This document shows positions 15,774-23,810 of a stretch of 64,000 nucleotides of DNA, piece by piece. Position numbers and translations under genes: made by a program. This DNA is from CBDVBZ01 sp965372355 (GTDB taxonomy: Bacteria > Krumholzibacteriota > Krumholzibacteriia > WVZY01). The first letter of the stretch is position 1. Each line of letters starts with the position of its first letter. The stretch is from NCBI GenBank assembly GCA_965372355.1, contig CBDVBZ010000002.1, positions 31,707 to 95,706 on the forward strand. Reading direction: 5' to 3'. Below the pieces are notes generated by a model. The model was not told where the DNA came from and did not search any database. It worked only from the letters and a program-made list of their open reading frames with translations.

Positions 15774-17909
15774 GTGGTACGGGATCGCGGACAGCCGCTC
15801 TGCGCTATGACAGCCAACGAAATCGAGAAGCCTCTCGTGGAACCCCAGGTTCTGATCGCGACGTCGGACGAAAGCTTGGCCAGTCAACTCGCTTCGGCGA
15901 TTGCGGCCACGGGTATCGGCGTCGAGCGAACGCCGTCGGCCGCAACCGCGATGGAGTCTCTGCAAGGGTGGCGCTGTCAGGTCGCGGTTTTCGATGCCGA
16001 TGGTATGGGGGAACATGTGGGGGACTACCTGTCGAGTATACGCCAGAACCGCCCTGATGTTGTCGTCCTGGTTATGGCCACCGAACCGACGCGCAGGCTG
16101 CTCCTCGATCTGATCCATTCACAAGTTTTCGACTTTTTCCCAAAACCCGTGAATACCACTCGGCTGTGTGAAACCGTTCGGTCCGTCTGTGTGGTACCCG
16201 ATGAGGGATCGGAGATGCGGGTTCCCGATCCCTCGACGGAGATGGCAGCGGACGACAAACGGACGGAGGCATCCCGGGAGGTCTTCCGGACGAACCAGAA
16301 AGTGCGGGAGCTCGTTGCGGCGCTTCGGCGACAGGTCTCCCAGTTGACAATTCTTTATCAGATGGGGCGTGACATTTCGGAGAACGAGAACTGGAGCGAT
16401 GCGCTGGATCGTTTTCTGATGGCGCTCGTCAATTATATCGATGCGGAGGGGGCCGCCCTGCTGCTCTTTAGTGAGGGGGAATCCAGACTCTCCGCCAGGT
16501 CGAACTTCCAGATCGACCCAGCGATTCTCTCGCAGTCCTGCCAGGTCCTCATGCAGAATTGGCGGGACAACCCGAGAGGCAACGAGATCCATGCGGTAGA
16601 GAGCTACCGGGAAATGGTGTTCAACGCCTGTCTCGACCGCCGCCGGTCCTGGCGGTTCACGATCATACCGCTAAAGCACCGCAGTCGCTCGCTGGGGTTT
16701 CTTGCTATCGACAAACTCTACGGCTCACGGCGGTCCTTCCGTAGCGACTATCAGTTTCTCAATACACTACAGACAATTCTTGCCGAGGAAGTCGTCAACG
16801 CCTCCTATATTAGCGAACTCCGGCAACTGAGCCGTTTCAATCATAAGGTCCTCGACAACATAAAGAGCGGGGTGATCACGACGGATTTGCAAGGAAACGT
16901 CCGCTTCTATAACGAGCAGGCCGCGTCCATATGCCCTCAGATCAAGGGGCGGGAGACGGTGCACTTCGACAGACTATTCGCGAGCGAGGCTTTTGGCGAC
17001 GATTTCTACGAGAAGGTTCTTCGGTCGTCCAAGGACACGCACGTTCTCAGCGTGGAATGCAACCGTGGGAGCGAGTCGAGATTTCCGGCGCGGTTGAGCA
17101 CTGCGAAGATGCACGACGACAACCTGAACGGAACGGTGGTCGTGGCGATCTTCGAGGATCTCACCGAGCAGAAGCGGCTGGAGAAGGAAATCAGGCGCAA
17201 CGATCGTCTTCGCGTTCTGGGGCAGCTGTCCGCCGGTATTGCGCATGAGATCCGCAATCCGCTCACGGGCATTGCGACCACCGTTGAGGTGCTCGGAAGC
17301 AAGATTAAGGGTGAGCCCGAGGCAACCAAATACATTGGTGTCATTATGGAAGAAATCAATCGTCTCGACGGGATCGTGCGCAACCTTCTCAACTTTGCCC
17401 ATCCAACGAGGCCGCAAATCAAGGAGCTTGCCCTGGTGGATTTGTCGGAGCGCGTCACGGGGTTGCTCTCCGACGAGGCGAGAAAGAAGGGAATCGATCT
17501 AGAGGTGGAGGACCGGCTTACCCACAAGATGTGCAGCGCGGACATCAACCAGCTCACCCAGGTGCTTCTCAACATGGTCATCAATTCGATACAGGCGTGT
17601 GAACGCGGTGACCACGTCAAGATCGTGTTGGAAAACGAGGGGGATACACGATCAAGGGGCGGGGCGTTCGCAAGAATCGATGTGATGGATGACGGTGTTG
17701 GGGTGCCGGTGGAGGTTCGCGGAAATTTGTTCGAGCCCTTTGTTACGACGAAAACACACGGAAAGGGTCTCGGATTGGCGATCAGTCAGCAGATAGTCGA
17801 AGAGCATCAAGGAAAAATCAGCTGTGAGTTCCTGGACAAGGGAACCTGCTTTACCATAAGACTGCCGATCAACCGCGAGAAGCGGGCCGATGGCGGTGCT
17901 CAAACCTGA
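15774..17909 (+). CDS. hybrid-type sensor histidine kinase (REC-GAF-PAS-HisKA-HATPase)
   Basis: A 711-residue soluble kinase with no transmembrane segment. Order: N-terminal receiver-like domain (about 23-140; candidate phospho-acceptor Asp74 in FDADG and Lys124 in FFPKP), GAF domain (about 195-345), PAS domain (about 352-470), HisKA with His491 in AHEIRNPLTG, and an ATPase domain with N-box LLNMVINSIQA, G1 DDGVGVP and G2 GKGLGLAIS. It should autophosphorylate and pass phosphate to the response regulator starting 16 bases downstream. The GTG at 15774 is used; the ATG at 15807 is an equally plausible start since neither has a good ribosome-binding site. The receiver at the N-terminus suggests that the kinase itself takes input from another phosphorelay. 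Confidence 0.9.
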   Translation: MVRDRGQPLCAMTANEIEKPLVEPQVLIATSDESLASQLASAIAATGIGVERTPSAATAMESLQGWRCQVAVFDADGMGEHVGDYLSSIRQNRPDVVVLVMATEPTRRLLLDLIHSQVFDFFPKPVNTTRLCETVRSVCVVPDEGSEMRVPDPSTEMAADDKRTEASREVFRTNQKVRELVAALRRQVSQLTILYQMGRDISENENWSDALDRFLMALVNYIDAEGAALLLFSEGESRLSARSNFQIDPAILSQSCQVLMQNWRDNPRGNEIHAVESYREMVFNACLDRRRSWRFTIIPLKHRSRSLGFLAIDKLYGSRRSFRSDYQFLNTLQTILAEEVVNASYISELRQLSRFNHKVLDNIKSGVITTDLQGNVRFYNEQAASICPQIKGRETVHFDRLFASEAFGDDFYEKVLRSSKDTHVLSVECNRGSESRFPARLSTAKMHDDNLNGTVVVAIFEDLTEQKRLEKEIRRNDRLRVLGQLSAGIAHEIRNPLTGIATTVEVLGSKIKGEPEATKYIGVIMEEINRLDGIVRNLLNFAHPTRPQIKELALVDLSERVTGLLSDEARKKGIDLEVEDRLTHKMCSADINQLTQVLLNMVINSIQACERGDHVKIVLENEGDTRSRGGAFARIDVMDDGVGVPVEVRGNLFEPFVTTKTHGKGLGLAISQQIVEEHQGKISCEFLDKGTCFTIRLPINREKRADGGAQT

Positions 17910-17925
17910 TCGGGGGAGATTCAGA

Positions 17926-19317
17926 ATGTCGAAGACGATTCTAGTAATCGACGACGAAAAAACAATTCGTTGGTCGTTGGGCGAAGCCCTGCGGGACGAC
18001 TACGACGTGATCGATGCCGACAATGGAAGGAAGGGGTTGGATCTTTTTCGGGAGAAATCCTCAGACCTTGTTCTTATCGATCTGAAACTTCCCGACAAGA
18101 GCGGTATCGAGATTCTCAAGCAGATCAAAGAACACGATCCAAGCGTACCCGCGATCATGATGACGGCGTACGGCGAGGTCGAAACGGCTGTCGAGGCGAT
18201 GAAGGCCGGCGCCTACGATTTCGTGCTCAAGCCTTTCGCTCTCGGAAAACTCAAGATCACGATCGGCAACGCTCTCGAAACGAGAAATCTCAAGGACGAG
18301 CTGGCGTATTTGAAACGGAACACGCGGCGCGGCGATTTCAAGGATTTCATCGGGCAAAGCAAGGTGATGAACGAGATATTCGAGAAGCTGAAGAAGATCG
18401 GGAAGAGCAAGGCCAACACGATACTGATTACGGGCGAGACCGGTGTTGGCAAGGAGCTTGTTGCTCGAACGATCCATTCATGCAGTTATTCGGAGACACG
18501 TCCGTTTATGGAGATCAACTGTGCGTCGGTGCCCGAAACGCTTCTCGAGAGCGAGCTGTTCGGATACGAGAAAGGTGCGTTCACCGATGCAAAGACACGG
18601 AAGAAGGGGCTCGTCGAGCTGGCGGAGGGTGGCACGCTCTTTCTGGATGAAATCGGTGAGATGGGTATTACGCTTCAGTCCAGACTGCTCAGAGTGATTG
18701 AGAACAAGACGTTCCGCCGGGTCGGTGGCATTCAAGATCTTCGCGTGAATACGCGTATCGTGGCAGCCACCAATCGCGACCTGGAGTATGAGATCGTGGA
18801 GAAAACATTCCGCAAAGATCTGTATTTCAGATTGAAGGTGATACCCGTCCATGTGGCGCCGCTTCGCGAGCGGCGTGACGATGTCCCGCTTCTTGTCAAT
18901 CACTTCGTCGAGCGTTTCAACAAGGAACTCGTCAAGAAGGTCAAGCCGGTCTCACGAGAGGTGATGGAGGTCATGGTCAAGTACGACTGGCCGGGCAACG
19001 TGCGCGAGTTGAAAAACGTCATCGAAAGAGCCATGTTGCTCGATGCAGAAGACGAGATCTTTCTCGAACATCTACCCACGGAGATCCATCAGGCGCAGTC
19101 CACCGGCAGCGGCGTCGACAAAACGGCGCATGTGCTGACGTCGTTTTTCCCGATGACGCTTCGGGAGGTCGAGCGCATCCAGATCGAGAGAACGCTCGAG
19201 CAGACGAACGGCAACAAGTCGAAGGCCGCGGGAATACTGGGTATATCGCGGCAGACGCTCCGGGAGAAAGTGAAAGGGTTCAATAGCGCAGACGCGCTAC
19301 GGGCTGCGAAGACGTAG
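17926..19317 (+). CDS. NtrC-type sigma-54 response regulator with GAFTDA variant
   Basis: A 463-residue regulator. Receiver (1-120) with Asp9/Asp10, phospho-acceptor Asp52 in LIDLKLP and Lys102 in LKPF. AAA+ domain with Walker A GETGVGKE (170-177), Walker B TLFLDEIGEM and sensor region AATNRDLE. C-terminal Fis-type helix-turn-helix (NKSKAAGILGISRQTLREK). The sigma-54-contact loop reads GAFTDA at 217-222 instead of GAFTGA, a Gly-to-Asp change at a position where mutations often impair activation. The ATG at 17926 is preceded by GGGGGAGA; it lies just after the kinase stop, so the two form a two-component operon. A strong terminator follows. Likely target: the sigma-54-type promoter at 19477 (inference). 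Confidence 0.93.
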   Translation: MSKTILVIDDEKTIRWSLGEALRDDYDVIDADNGRKGLDLFREKSSDLVLIDLKLPDKSGIEILKQIKEHDPSVPAIMMTAYGEVETAVEAMKAGAYDFVLKPFALGKLKITIGNALETRNLKDELAYLKRNTRRGDFKDFIGQSKVMNEIFEKLKKIGKSKANTILITGETGVGKELVARTIHSCSYSETRPFMEINCASVPETLLESELFGYEKGAFTDAKTRKKGLVELAEGGTLFLDEIGEMGITLQSRLLRVIENKTFRRVGGIQDLRVNTRIVAATNRDLEYEIVEKTFRKDLYFRLKVIPVHVAPLRERRDDVPLLVNHFVERFNKELVKKVKPVSREVMEVMVKYDWPGNVRELKNVIERAMLLDAEDEIFLEHLPTEIHQAQSTGSGVDKTAHVLTSFFPMTLREVERIQIERTLEQTNGNKSKAAGILGISRQTLREKVKGFNSADALRAAKT

Positions 19318-19343
19318 AGTGCGGCGAGATTTCTGGTGTACCG

Positions 19344-19382
19344 AAAAAATATTTGCCAGCGTGTCTGGCAAATATTTTTTTT
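19344..19382 (+). terminator. strong intrinsic terminator after the response regulator gene
   Basis: A 16-bp perfect stem (19344-19359 with 19365-19380; core ATTTGCCAG/CTGGCAAAT) with a 5-base loop, ending in eight Ts. It is A-flanked upstream as well, so it could also work on the other strand. It ends the kinase/regulator operon. Confidence 0.9.
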
Positions 19383-19398
19383 GGCCGCTGGTGAGCCG

Positions 19399-19432
19399 GC
19401 GGGATTCTCGAACGCGCGATGGGCCAATCCGC
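19399..19432. promoter_or_regulatory. candidate activator site upstream of the sigma-54 promoter
   Basis: An imperfect inverted repeat, GCGGgATT (19399-19406) and AATCCGC (19426-19432), lies about 70-105 bases before the predicted sigma-54 transcription start, where enhancer-binding sites usually sit. A second inverted pair GGCAAT/ATTGCC (19439-19444, 19465-19470) is closer. Both are short and may be chance. Confidence 0.3.
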
Positions 19433-19476
19433 TTCAACGGCAATATTTACCGACTCGCGATCAAATTGCCTAGTGC

Positions 19477-19491
19477 TGGCATGCCGCTTGC
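19477..19491 (+). promoter_or_regulatory. sigma-54 (RpoN) promoter
   Basis: TGGCATGCCGCTTGC matches the -24/-12 consensus TGGCAYR-N4-TTGC, with exactly ten bases between the invariant GG (19478-19479) and GC (19490-19491). Predicted start of transcription is near 19503, giving a leader of about 50 bases to the TTG start at 19552, which has AAGGAGG. It is directly after the terminator of the regulator operon, so the next gene is under separate sigma-54 control. Confidence 0.82.
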
Positions 19492-19551
19492 CCTGGTGGG
19501 GCAGTGGGAGAAGACCCATCACACTCCACCAGGCAAAACAAGGAGGCTGAG

Positions 19552-20916
19552 TTGAGACGCGCGCGAGTATTGATTACCGAAGATCTTTTTGAGGAAAGAG
19601 CTTCTCTGATGGACGCACTCGAGAAGCGGTACGATGTGTGTGTGACGGCCACGATGACCGACGCACTTAGGCAGATCGGAGACGCCGAATGCGGCGCGAT
19701 GATAGTAGGGCGAGCGTGTTGGCTCGAGGGGGAGCAGGCCGCGATGGCGGACGTTCAGGTGCCGACCATCGTACTGGTTGAAGATGGTTGGGGCGTTGAG
19801 GACACCCGCGGGTTGCTGGCCACGGGCGCCGATGACTACCTCGAAATATCCGCATCTGCCGAACGCATCGTTCACAGCGTTGAAAGGGCTCTCCGTCACA
19901 ACGAGCTGAGGGACGAGAACCGGAAACTCCGAAAACGGGTTAGAGAGAGTGAACAAGCACGGTCACTTGTGGGGAGTTCGTCGGCAATTCAGTACGTCAG
20001 AGAGCAGGTGCGGCGGATTGCCGAGACCAATGTACCCGTGATCATCGTCGGTGAGAGCGGTACGGGCAAGGAAGTTGTTGCAAGAGAGATTCACCGATTG
20101 AGCGGTCGCAGCGAGGAACCGTTCGCTCTGGTCAATTGCGCGGCGCTACCCGGTTCGTTGCTCGACAGGGAACTGTTCGGCGTGGAGGAGGTTGTGGGAC
20201 AGGCGGCCAAACGAACGATACGCGGCAGGTTTGAGATGGCCGACAGGGGAACGATTGTGCTCGACGACATCGGCGAGATGTCACAGGAAGCGCAGGCAAA
20301 GCTGGTTCGGTTGATGCAGGACGGGCACATAACGCGCGAAGGCGGCAGTGAGCCGGTCGCCGTCGATGTGCGTTTGATCGCGATGACGAGCAGACCATTG
20401 ACTGCGGAAGTTCAGGAGGGGAGATTTCGCAAGGATCTCTATTATCGTTTGAACGTCGTGCCGATCGTGGTACCAACACTTGGCGACCGGCGCGAGGATA
20501 TCCCGCTGCTCGTTGACCATTTCATCGACGTGTATAGTCAACGCGACAACAAGGCGCCCGTTCGGCTGACCGACGGGGCGATGAGTGCGCTCCGCGAGGC
20601 AGACTGGCCCGGGAATGTTCGCGAGCTCGAGAACATCGTCGAGCGCATGGTGATCCTGTCGCCAGGGGCCACGTTGGATGAAGATCGTCTGCAGTTTGAT
20701 GGAGGGCGTGACCGCGGACTCTTGAGCGTGGAGAAGACATTCCGTTCCGGTTCCATCCGGGAGATGGAAGAGCTGATGATCAAGCATCGCCTGGGCGATC
20801 ACGAACAGAACCGCACGCACACGGCGATGACGCTGCGGATCAGCGTACGGACACTCAGAAACAAACTGCGTGAATACCGCGAACGCGAGGAAGAGCCTGC
20901 CGAGGTCCACGCGTAA
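19552..20916 (+). CDS. enhancer-binding-type AAA+ protein lacking GAFTGA, with pseudo-receiver
   Basis: A 454-residue protein shaped like a sigma-54 activator but altered at key points. The start is TTG at 19552, five bases after AAGGAGG (an upstream GTG has no such site). Residues 1-115 are a receiver fold whose phospho-acceptor position is not Asp (CGAMIVGRACW). The AAA+ domain keeps Walker A GESGTGKE (167-174), Walker B TIVLDDIGEM and DLYYRLNVVPI. The GAFTGA loop is replaced by VEEVVGQAAKRTIRG (about 211-225). A Fis-like helix-turn-helix ends the protein. Without GAFTGA it is unlikely to remodel sigma-54 RNA polymerase directly; it may be a hetero-oligomer partner, repressor or sigma-54-independent regulator. 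It is expressed from the sigma-54 promoter at 19477. Confidence 0.88.
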   Translation: MRRARVLITEDLFEERASLMDALEKRYDVCVTATMTDALRQIGDAECGAMIVGRACWLEGEQAAMADVQVPTIVLVEDGWGVEDTRGLLATGADDYLEISASAERIVHSVERALRHNELRDENRKLRKRVRESEQARSLVGSSSAIQYVREQVRRIAETNVPVIIVGESGTGKEVVAREIHRLSGRSEEPFALVNCAALPGSLLDRELFGVEEVVGQAAKRTIRGRFEMADRGTIVLDDIGEMSQEAQAKLVRLMQDGHITREGGSEPVAVDVRLIAMTSRPLTAEVQEGRFRKDLYYRLNVVPIVVPTLGDRREDIPLLVDHFIDVYSQRDNKAPVRLTDGAMSALREADWPGNVRELENIVERMVILSPGATLDEDRLQFDGGRDRGLLSVEKTFRSGSIREMEELMIKHRLGDHEQNRTHTAMTLRISVRTLRNKLREYREREEEPAEVHA

Positions 20917-20967
20917 GTGAGCTTCTTGGGGAGCAAGCGAATACGCATTGCGCCCGAGTCCCACCCC

Positions 20968-20996
20968 TTGACATTTTGTCAGTCGGGTATTATCGT
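20968..20996 (+). promoter_or_regulatory. putative sigma-70 promoter for third enhancer-binding protein gene
   Basis: TTGACA (20968-20973), 17-base spacer, TATCGT (20991-20996). An alternative TATTAT -10 at 20988 gives only a 14-base spacer. Either places the transcription start almost on the first codons of the next gene. The -35 lies in a small palindrome TGACATTTTGTCA that could bind a regulator. Confidence 0.5.
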
Positions 20997-21004
20997 GACT
21001 TTTG

Positions 21005-22495
21005 GTGAAGTCATTGAATAAGAATGCCCTACAAGCTATTGCAGTTACTGCCGATCAGGCATTAAGTGAGGCGTTGCAAGGACGCGAGGCCCGCGAGGGT
21101 TGGAGCATCGTGGTGTTCGAGGAGGCGGCGCACGTGTTTTCCGCCAATCTGGATGCCGTGGATTTCTTGCTGCTCGACGAGGCGACGGTGGGTTCGAACT
21201 ATGTCCAGATGGCGCGAAAGGTGAGGAAACGGTTTGCGTCGGTCGTGGTGATGGTCGTCGGGGGTCCCAAGGCGGACGATGTTCGGATCACAGAGCGGCG
21301 CGAGGGCGTCGATTACTACTACGAGCGACCTCTGGAGAAAAAGACGCTGGAGCGCAGTATTGGCCATCGTCTGGACATCGCCCGTGTGAAAACAGAAGCG
21401 GGCATTGTCGGGCGCTCCGATGCGATCGAGGAGATCATCGAGGCGATCCTCCAATTGGCGCCCACTGAAGTCCCCATACTCATCGAGGGCGAAAGCGGGA
21501 CAGGCAAGGATGTCGTGGCCCAGGCGATCCACTACGCCAGTCTGCGGTGGGAGGGTCCCTATGTCGCTATCAACTGCGCGTCCCTCGCTGAGGGCGTGCT
21601 CGAAAGCGAGTTGTTCGGACACGAGAAAGGGGCGTTCACCGGTGCCGTCGGTCAGAGGGCCGGTGTCTTCGAACGGGCGGATGGAGGAACAATGTTTCTC
21701 GACGAGGTCGGCGAGATGAGCCCCAGCATGCAGGTACGCCTGCTGCGCGTGCTCGAATCTGGGGAAGTCCTTCGCGTCGGTGGGGTCAAGCCGTTCAATG
21801 TCGATGTGCGGGTCGTGGCCGCCACCAACCGCCGATTGGGCGAGGATGTGGCCTCAGGGATCTTCCGGCAGGACCTCTACTACCGGCTGAGGGGGATCAG
21901 TCTCTACCTGCCGCCGCTTCGCGAGCGCAAGGATGACATACCGCTCCTTATCGATCACTTTATCACGCAGGCCAATGTCAGACACAAAAAGAATGTCAAG
22001 GGCATCGATGCGGATGCCCTGCGGAAGGCTGTCGAGAGCCCCTGGGCTGGCAATGTCCGTGAGCTCCGCAATATGGTCGACACGACGGTTGTTTTGTCGA
22101 CAACGGGTAGAATCTCACTGGCGCTCGTCGAGTCGCAGCTGGCCAGCGGTGTGGGCCCGGGTCCGTCGCTCCTCCCCGTGCCGCTCAACCGGACCAAGGA
22201 CGAGGCCGAGAGGGAAATGATCTATGCGTCGATTCTCGCGCTACACCACGATGTTCGCGAGATACTCTCGCTGCTGAGGGAGGGCGCGGTCGGGAAACCG
22301 CTCGAGAGCATGAGGGAGGTTTTCACCGATACCCCGGATGAGGCACAGCCGTTTCGAAATCTGGCCGCCCTGGAACGGGCGGCGATCGCGGAAGCGCTCA
22401 GAATGAGCCGTGGCAACCGCCGAAAGGCGGCCGAGGAGTTGGGGATCTCGGAGAGGACCCTGTATCGCAAGATCAAGGAGTACGGACTCCTCTAA
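21005..22495 (+). CDS. sigma-54-dependent enhancer-binding protein with intact GAFTGA
   Basis: A 496-residue activator. The N-terminal 1-130 is a divergent receiver (LLLDEA supplies a possible Asp58; the usual Lys-Pro is Arg-Pro in YYYERPLEK). The AAA+ core is complete: Walker A GESGTGKD (162-169), GAFTGA (209-214), Walker B TMFLDEVGEM, AATNRRL and FRQDLYYRL. The C-terminal helix-turn-helix is RRKAAEELGISERTLYRKIK. It can therefore be expected to activate RpoN promoters. The start is unclear: TTG 21002, GTG 21005 and TTG 21014 are all in frame, none with a ribosome-binding site, and the promoter at 20968 implies a leaderless or near-leaderless transcript. It follows the GAFTGA-less protein by 88 bases and precedes porV. 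Confidence 0.92.
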   Translation: MKSLNKNALQAIAVTADQALSEALQGREAREGWSIVVFEEAAHVFSANLDAVDFLLLDEATVGSNYVQMARKVRKRFASVVVMVVGGPKADDVRITERREGVDYYYERPLEKKTLERSIGHRLDIARVKTEAGIVGRSDAIEEIIEAILQLAPTEVPILIEGESGTGKDVVAQAIHYASLRWEGPYVAINCASLAEGVLESELFGHEKGAFTGAVGQRAGVFERADGGTMFLDEVGEMSPSMQVRLLRVLESGEVLRVGGVKPFNVDVRVVAATNRRLGEDVASGIFRQDLYYRLRGISLYLPPLRERKDDIPLLIDHFITQANVRHKKNVKGIDADALRKAVESPWAGNVRELRNMVDTTVVLSTTGRISLALVESQLASGVGPGPSLLPVPLNRTKDEAEREMIYASILALHHDVREILSLLREGAVGKPLESMREVFTDTPDEAQPFRNLAALERAAIAEALRMSRGNRRKAAEELGISERTLYRKIKEYGLL

Positions 22496-22503
22496 ATAAC
22501 TTT

Positions 22504-22532
22504 TTGACAGGGGAAAACGGCGATATTATACT
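22504..22532 (+). promoter_or_regulatory. sigma-70 promoter for porV-like gene
   Basis: A perfect TTGACA (22504-22509), 17-base spacer and TATACT (22527-22532), five of six to consensus. It is one of the best promoter matches in the window. The leader to the ATG at 22634 is about 95 bases. Confidence 0.78.
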
Positions 22533-22633
22533 CTTATCGTACGGGCCTGCTCTGTATTGACCCCCCTGGTTTCTGCGGTGATCCTTTTGCCCCCATGACA
22601 CGGAGAACTCGAGTAGAGGAACTTTAGCGCCAA

Positions 22634-23662
22634 ATGACCACCAGAACCACACTTCCGGCCGCCATTGGGGCGGTTTTGATACTCATTAGCTGCGTGGCCC
22701 CGGCTTCAGCGGACAAATTCGCCGGCGACTATATGGCCCTTGGGGCAGGTGCGAGGGCGCTCGGAATGGGTGGTGCGTTCAGCGCCGTGGCCAGTGATGC
22801 GTCGACGATCTACTGGAACCCCGCGGGGATCTCAGGCTTCGAGAAGCGTCAGCTGATGCTCATGCACTCGGAGCAGTTCGGCGATCTGATCAACTACAAT
22901 TTTGGCTCCTACGTCAATCCTACTGGCCTCGTGTCGAAAGAAAGAGAGGGCACCTGGGGGATCGCGCTGGCACACATGGGTGCCGACGAGAATGCCGTTA
23001 CCAACCATCTACAGTTTATTGACGTCGATGGTGACGGGGTGTTCGAGCCTGAAGAAGGAGACCGCATCCCGGACGAGGAACTCCGGAAGATCAGGTGGGA
23101 GTCTCACAATGATTACGCGCTGTACGGCAGTTTTGCCGTGAAGACAGGGTGGGGGCGAATCGGGAGCAACCTCAAGCTTCTCTTCACGAGTACGATCGAC
23201 GGCAGATCCGCGACCGGTATCGGGCTGGATCTGGGGTATCTCTATCGGGGTGTCTTGCCGAATCTCGATGTGGCAGTGAAGCTGCAGGACATCACGGGTA
23301 CGTACATCAGCTGGAGTACCGGACACAACGAATACATTGCGCCTTCGGTTAAACTTGGCGCCGCATACACGATCGAATCCTCGAGGCTCAACGGCAAGAT
23401 GATTCTGGCTGCGGATGGAGACGTTTATTTCGAAGACCGCAAGCAGGCGTCACAGTTTTGGGTGGAGACCTACAGCGCCGATTTTCATCTGGGTGTAGAG
23501 CTGGTCTTTCAGGAGAAAGTAATGGTCCGCGGCGGGTTCGATGCGGAGAACCCGACAGCCGGTGCAGGATTCAAGATCGGTTTCTTCGGGTTCGACTACG
23601 CCTATCTTCACCACGACTCTTTCGAGGCCACGAATCGGATCTCAGCCTTCGTAGAATTCTAG
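22634..23662 (+). CDS. PorV/PorQ-family outer-membrane beta-barrel protein
   Basis: A 342-residue protein with a signal peptide (about 1-26) and the family signature GAGARALGMGGAFSAVASD followed by ASTIYWNPAGI, typical of the PorV/UPF0164 group related to FadL-like barrels. Alternating beta strands continue to the end, with the aromatic-ended final strand ISAFVEF. A calcium-loop-like DVDGDGVFEPEE lies at about 135-146. In Bacteroidetes PorV carries type IX substrates at the outer membrane; in other FCB lineages paralogues are abundant and their role is less clear. A sorting-domain-like M1 peptidase at 3610 is a conceivable client. It has a strong sigma-70 promoter, although it follows an RpoN activator gene. 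Confidence 0.88.
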   Translation: MTTRTTLPAAIGAVLILISCVAPASADKFAGDYMALGAGARALGMGGAFSAVASDASTIYWNPAGISGFEKRQLMLMHSEQFGDLINYNFGSYVNPTGLVSKEREGTWGIALAHMGADENAVTNHLQFIDVDGDGVFEPEEGDRIPDEELRKIRWESHNDYALYGSFAVKTGWGRIGSNLKLLFTSTIDGRSATGIGLDLGYLYRGVLPNLDVAVKLQDITGTYISWSTGHNEYIAPSVKLGAAYTIESSRLNGKMILAADGDVYFEDRKQASQFWVETYSADFHLGVELVFQEKVMVRGGFDAENPTAGAGFKIGFFGFDYAYLHHDSFEATNRISAFVEF

Positions 23663-23683
23663 TCCAAGAAAGCCGCGCCGCTT

Positions 23684-23792
23684 GCGGGTCCTGCCTGTCC
23701 CCGGAGGGGGTCACCAAACAGCCCACAAGTGCTCGATAGCGCTGCGCTCTCGCGGGCGCCCGTTCGGCGCCACCCGCTGCGCGACGCTGCGG
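23684..23792. repeat. interspersed intergenic repeat, copy B
   Basis: Second copy of the element at 6415-6536, again between two converging genes. It shares GCGGGTCCT, CTGCCTGTCC, CCCCGGAGGGGGTC, CCCACAAGTGCTCG and GCGCCACCCGC in the same order, with small insertions and deletions between blocks. No gene or T-run terminator is seen in the gap. Confidence 0.65.
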
Positions 23793-23810
23793 AACTCACC
23801 GCGCCCTCAT

